Origin: an uncultured Veillonella sp.
GTDB taxonomy: Bacteria; Bacillota; Negativicutes; Veillonellales; Veillonellaceae
Direction of reading: 5' to 3'
DNA: 15,647 nt
Assembly: GCA_937930265.1 (NCBI GenBank)
Contig: CALGLI010000212.1
Coordinates: forward strand, 1 to 15,647
Shown here: in pieces, positions 13,402 through 15,647 of the stretch
How the letters are laid out: every line of letters begins with the position of its first letter
Position numbering within the stretch: the stretch's first letter is position 1
Position numbers and translations under genes: made by a program
Notes under the pieces: generated by a model
Databases searched by the model: none
The model's input: only the letters and a program-made list of their open reading frames with translations
What the model was told of the DNA's origin: nothing

Positions 13402-15324
13402 ATGAAATACAATACACGAATGACTAAAGAGCAAGCCAAAGAAATTTATGCTGACTTAGGGTATCTTTCTCAGCCTTTTCCCTATGCGTCTGCTCCCTTC
13501 CTTGAAAGTTATGCCCGTCTAGTAGGGCTTTCACCGGCCCCTGCTAGCACAGCTCGCATTTTGGAAATCGGTTCTTCCTACGGCGGTAATTTAATTTCCC
13601 AGGCACTCTTCTATCCGAAGGCGACTTTCACAGGCATTGAAATTGCGCCGACCCAAGTGAGCGTGGGCAAGACCTACATCGATCAACTAGGCATCACGAA
13701 CCTCGAATTGCTAGAAGGTGACGTCAATGAAAGTCACGACCACCTTGGCACGTACGATTACATCATTGCCCATGGTTTCTATTCTTGGGTGGACGAGGAA
13801 ACGAAGGACAATTTCCTTCGCCTTTGCAAAGAGCATCTAGGGTCAAACGGTATCTTGTACATGTCCTACAACACCTACCCAGGTTGGCATAAAATGGATA
13901 GCGTTCGCGCTCTCTTGGAATTTGCCAATAAAGATATTGATACATTGAACCACCGTGAAAAAGTGCGCCATGGTAAAACGGTAGCCAGTAAACTAGGCGC
14001 TCTTATGCTTGAGTATGATACGGTAAAAAACCAACAGGCATCATTTTTACAATCCTTGCGTCAAACATTACAAAAACAAGATTGCTATGTAGGTCATGAC
14101 CATTTAGAACCAGTGAACACACCGGTATACTTTCACCAATGTATGGACCATATGGCAGAGCATGGATTCACCTACCTCTGCGACTGTGATCTGAATTTAT
14201 CGTTCCCTACTGTGTATGATGAAACATTGCGCACTAAATTACAAGAGCTCTCTCCTCATGAACCATTGGCACGAGAACAATACATCGATTTCATGCTGAA
14301 CACAGCATTCCGTAAATCCTTATTTACCCACAAAGGGGCTTCGCCAAAACGTATCACCGAAACATCTGTCACAGATACAGGATTCCAACACAACTTGGAA
14401 CAATTCCTATTCACACTACGCATTCCATCGGAGTATTTAGAACCCATCTTTGAAGACTTGGCAAGACGGATGTCAATCTCGGAAAACTTAGTAAACCAAG
14501 CACCAATCTCTGATAATCTGGTAAACCAGTTGCCAATTTCTGATGACTTAGTAAACCGAGAGCCAATCTCTGATGATGCAACTACTGACACAGCTAACAA
14601 TAGTGAAAGTTCTCATACCCTGTTTGCTATTCCAGAATCGGACCAAACAGATATAACTAATATTCATGATTACCAACGTGAATTAACAACAGATACATCC
14701 TCTATTCCTCACTGCCAAGGTAGTTCAGACACAACTAAACAATCTAATTCTATACATGTAGACTCTGTAAATTCATTCTCCATGAAAGGATTAGTGCATC
14801 TTTTCCAACAGGAAGGTCCTCATTTCTACTTAAAAGGAAACACATTAGTGACCTATACAGGAGAGCATCCAATTCCTGATATATGTTTACCATTGTTCTA
14901 TCAATTCTTAGTGGAACATATCATCCAAGGTGGTATCAGCCTATCTGTGTTGGAAAGAGAGCATCCTTTCAAACATCATATCTTTGAAGAAAAGAAAAGC
15001 TACATCCCTGAGCGATATATCCCATTCGTAGAGATTATGCCACAAGAAGGCGTGAACGCCTACATCTACCCTGGCAATCGCTACAATGATCCTATTTCCG
15101 ATTTCAACGAAGAAGATTTAGAATTCATGAAACTTCTCAGCAAGCCTACTACCAAACACGATGTGATGTGCAAAATCTACGAGGCTATGACAGAAGAAAG
15201 CATTAGCCCTCTGGCGCTACAGCAGTCAAACAAATACACCATGATCCTCGCTTTCTACGAAGAAATGATCCGTCGTATGGAATACTTCGGATTCTTGGAA
15301 GTAGACGAAACACAATTTAACTAA
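13402..15324 (+). CDS. SAM-dependent methyltransferase with regulatory domain (PKMT-like)
   Basis: A 640-residue class I methyltransferase. The SAM-binding fold is in about 1-200: motif I is LEIGSSYGGNL (54-64), the acidic end of strand 2 is TGIEIAP (77-83), and HGFYSWV (124-130) and SYNTYPGW (155-162) are typical of this family. A predicted methyltransferase regulatory domain follows (about 210-300), with GHDHLEPVNTPVYFHQ and TYLCDCDLNLSFP. Residues 358-392 are 10-residue tandem repeats, then a Ser/Thr/Asp/Asn-rich linker runs to about 460. The last domain (about 460-640) ends in EEMIRRMEYFGFLEV. The family includes rickettsial enzymes that methylate lysines of the autotransporter OmpB; that is known, and the substrate here is inferred. 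It is divergent from a lysine-rich adhesin. The ATG has AAGGAG 5 bases before it. The first 550 bases look richer in G+C than the linker. Confidence 0.88.
   Translation: MKYNTRMTKEQAKEIYADLGYLSQPFPYASAPFLESYARLVGLSPAPASTARILEIGSSYGGNLISQALFYPKATFTGIEIAPTQVSVGKTYIDQLGITNLELLEGDVNESHDHLGTYDYIIAHGFYSWVDEETKDNFLRLCKEHLGSNGILYMSYNTYPGWHKMDSVRALLEFANKDIDTLNHREKVRHGKTVASKLGALMLEYDTVKNQQASFLQSLRQTLQKQDCYVGHDHLEPVNTPVYFHQCMDHMAEHGFTYLCDCDLNLSFPTVYDETLRTKLQELSPHEPLAREQYIDFMLNTAFRKSLFTHKGASPKRITETSVTDTGFQHNLEQFLFTLRIPSEYLEPIFEDLARRMSISENLVNQAPISDNLVNQLPISDDLVNREPISDDATTDTANNSESSHTLFAIPESDQTDITNIHDYQRELTTDTSSIPHCQGSSDTTKQSNSIHVDSVNSFSMKGLVHLFQQEGPHFYLKGNTLVTYTGEHPIPDICLPLFYQFLVEHIIQGGISLSVLEREHPFKHHIFEEKKSYIPERYIPFVEIMPQEGVNAYIYPGNRYNDPISDFNEEDLEFMKLLSKPTTKHDVMCKIYEAMTEESISPLALQQSNKYTMILAFYEEMIRRMEYFGFLEVDETQFN
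14473..14577 (+). repeat. 30-bp tandem repeat inside the methyltransferase gene
   Basis: Three full units (14473-14502, 14503-14532, 14533-14562) and a half unit (14563-14577) encode the residues SISENLVNQA, PISDNLVNQL, PISDDLVNRE and PISDD. The units are in frame, so gain or loss of copies would change the length of the linker but keep the protein intact. Confidence 0.9.
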
Positions 15325-15464
15325 CAAGTTCATCAGTTCTATGTTTCTATAATCCTATTAGCAATATGAATTAAGTGCTTAATTATTCTATTATACGTTT
15401 ACAACTAATCATGTATAAGCACATCAATATTAGATAATCAGCACATACATAATATATTACGTGC

Positions 15465-15504
15465 AAAACAGCGACTCCATCCCACCGGACAGAGTCGCTG
15501 TTTT
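15465..15504 (+). terminator. Rho-independent terminator after the methyltransferase
   Basis: AAAACAGCGACTC (15465-15477) and GAGTCGCTGTTTT (15492-15504) form a perfect 13-bp stem with a 14-base loop, followed by CATTTATT. It lies 140 bases after the methyltransferase stop. The A-run on the left arm gives a T-run on the other strand, so it can also stop leftward transcripts leaving the insertion sequence. Confidence 0.85.
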
Positions 15505-15562
15505 CATTTATTCAATTTAGGCTCTTTGTCAAATGTGGGGGCTGCTCATATAAGAAGTTCTT

Positions 15563-15590
15563 AGCGCTAGCTATTTAAATAGCTAGTGCT
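15563..15590 (+). terminator. 28-bp palindrome with T-run at the 3' end of the transposase gene
   Basis: Bases 15563-15576 and 15577-15590 are complementary except for one position that can form G-U on the plus strand. The sequence ACTCTTTTTG follows, giving a plus-strand rho-independent signal. It covers the last codons and the stop of the transposase. In this direction it would stop outside transcription from running antisense through the element. Confidence 0.6.
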
Positions 15591-15647
15591 ACTCTTTTTG
15601 CTTAATAGAAGTATACGAACTCTGAAACGTTCAAAATGGCGCAATCC
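15567..15647 (-). CDS. ISL3-family transposase, last 26 codons (partial)
   Basis: Reading leftward from the window edge, the frame gives GLRHFERFRVRILLLSKK, then a short Ser-rich tail and a TAG at 15567-15569. The (Y)G-x-R-N/H-F-x-x-F-R-x-R-I-L pattern is typical of the extreme C-terminus of ISL3-family DDE transposases. The terminal repeat lies 32 bases further on, the expected layout. The upstream part is outside the window, so I cannot say whether the gene is intact. Confidence 0.72.
   Translation of the reverse strand, partial: GLRHFERFRVRILLLSKKSSTSYLNS

Larger units (their letters stand above)
15520..15647 (-). mobile_element. Right end of an ISL3-family insertion sequence (cut by window edge)
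   Basis: GGCTCTTTGTCAAATG at 15520-15535 matches the type of terminal repeat I know from ISL3-family elements. Directly inside it is the 3' end of a transposase frame reading leftward. ISL3 elements make 8-bp target duplications; here the flanking 8 bases would be TCAATTTA (15512-15519). The rest of the element lies beyond the window, so neither its completeness nor the duplication can be checked. Confidence 0.7.

Overview
The window reads as chromosomal DNA of a diderm Firmicute of the Negativicutes, most probably Veillonella. This is inferred from the combination of a YadA-type trimeric autotransporter with an extended signal peptide (so an outer membrane is present), Firmicute-like Shine-Dalgarno sites (AGGAGG), a moderately AT-rich composition, and menaquinone and cysteine-desulfidase genes of the kind found in anaerobes. 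No rRNA or tRNA is present to confirm the genus. Nearly everything lies on the minus strand; only the methyltransferase at the right is on the plus strand.

Left part (1-2.9 kb): a tightly packed minus-strand operon, arsR-dinB-lysine-rich protein-tauE/safE (the last is cut by the left edge). Gaps between its genes are 1, 9 and 3 bases. A CxC-type ArsR regulator leads it, and a degenerate inverted repeat covers its predicted promoter, which suggests autorepression. Centre-left (3.2-5.2 kb): an AhpC-type peroxiredoxin with its own promoter and two 3' hairpins, then an L-cysteine desulfidase (CyuA/CdsB) gene.

Centre (5.3-10.7 kb): a menaquinone block read leftward, menF | menD-menH | menC. MenF makes isochorismate, MenD makes SEPHCHC, MenH makes SHCHC and MenC makes o-succinylbenzoate; menE, menB and menA are not in the window. 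menF ends in a terminator with a GCAA loop, and menD restarts from an extended -10 promoter directly beside it. Two short open frames, of unproven coding status, lie downstream of menH and menC.

Right part (10.8-15.6 kb): a single-pass membrane protein of unknown function, a lysine-rich trimeric autotransporter adhesin, a 524-bp divergent intergenic region full of palindromes and direct repeats, and a large SAM-dependent methyltransferase. The methyltransferase resembles the family that includes the rickettsial outer-membrane-protein lysine methyltransferases. The divergent pairing of a protein-lysine-methyltransferase-like enzyme with a lysine-rich surface autotransporter is the best candidate here for an undescribed system. 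The window ends in the right end of an ISL3-family insertion sequence, with the last 26 codons of its transposase and a terminal repeat.
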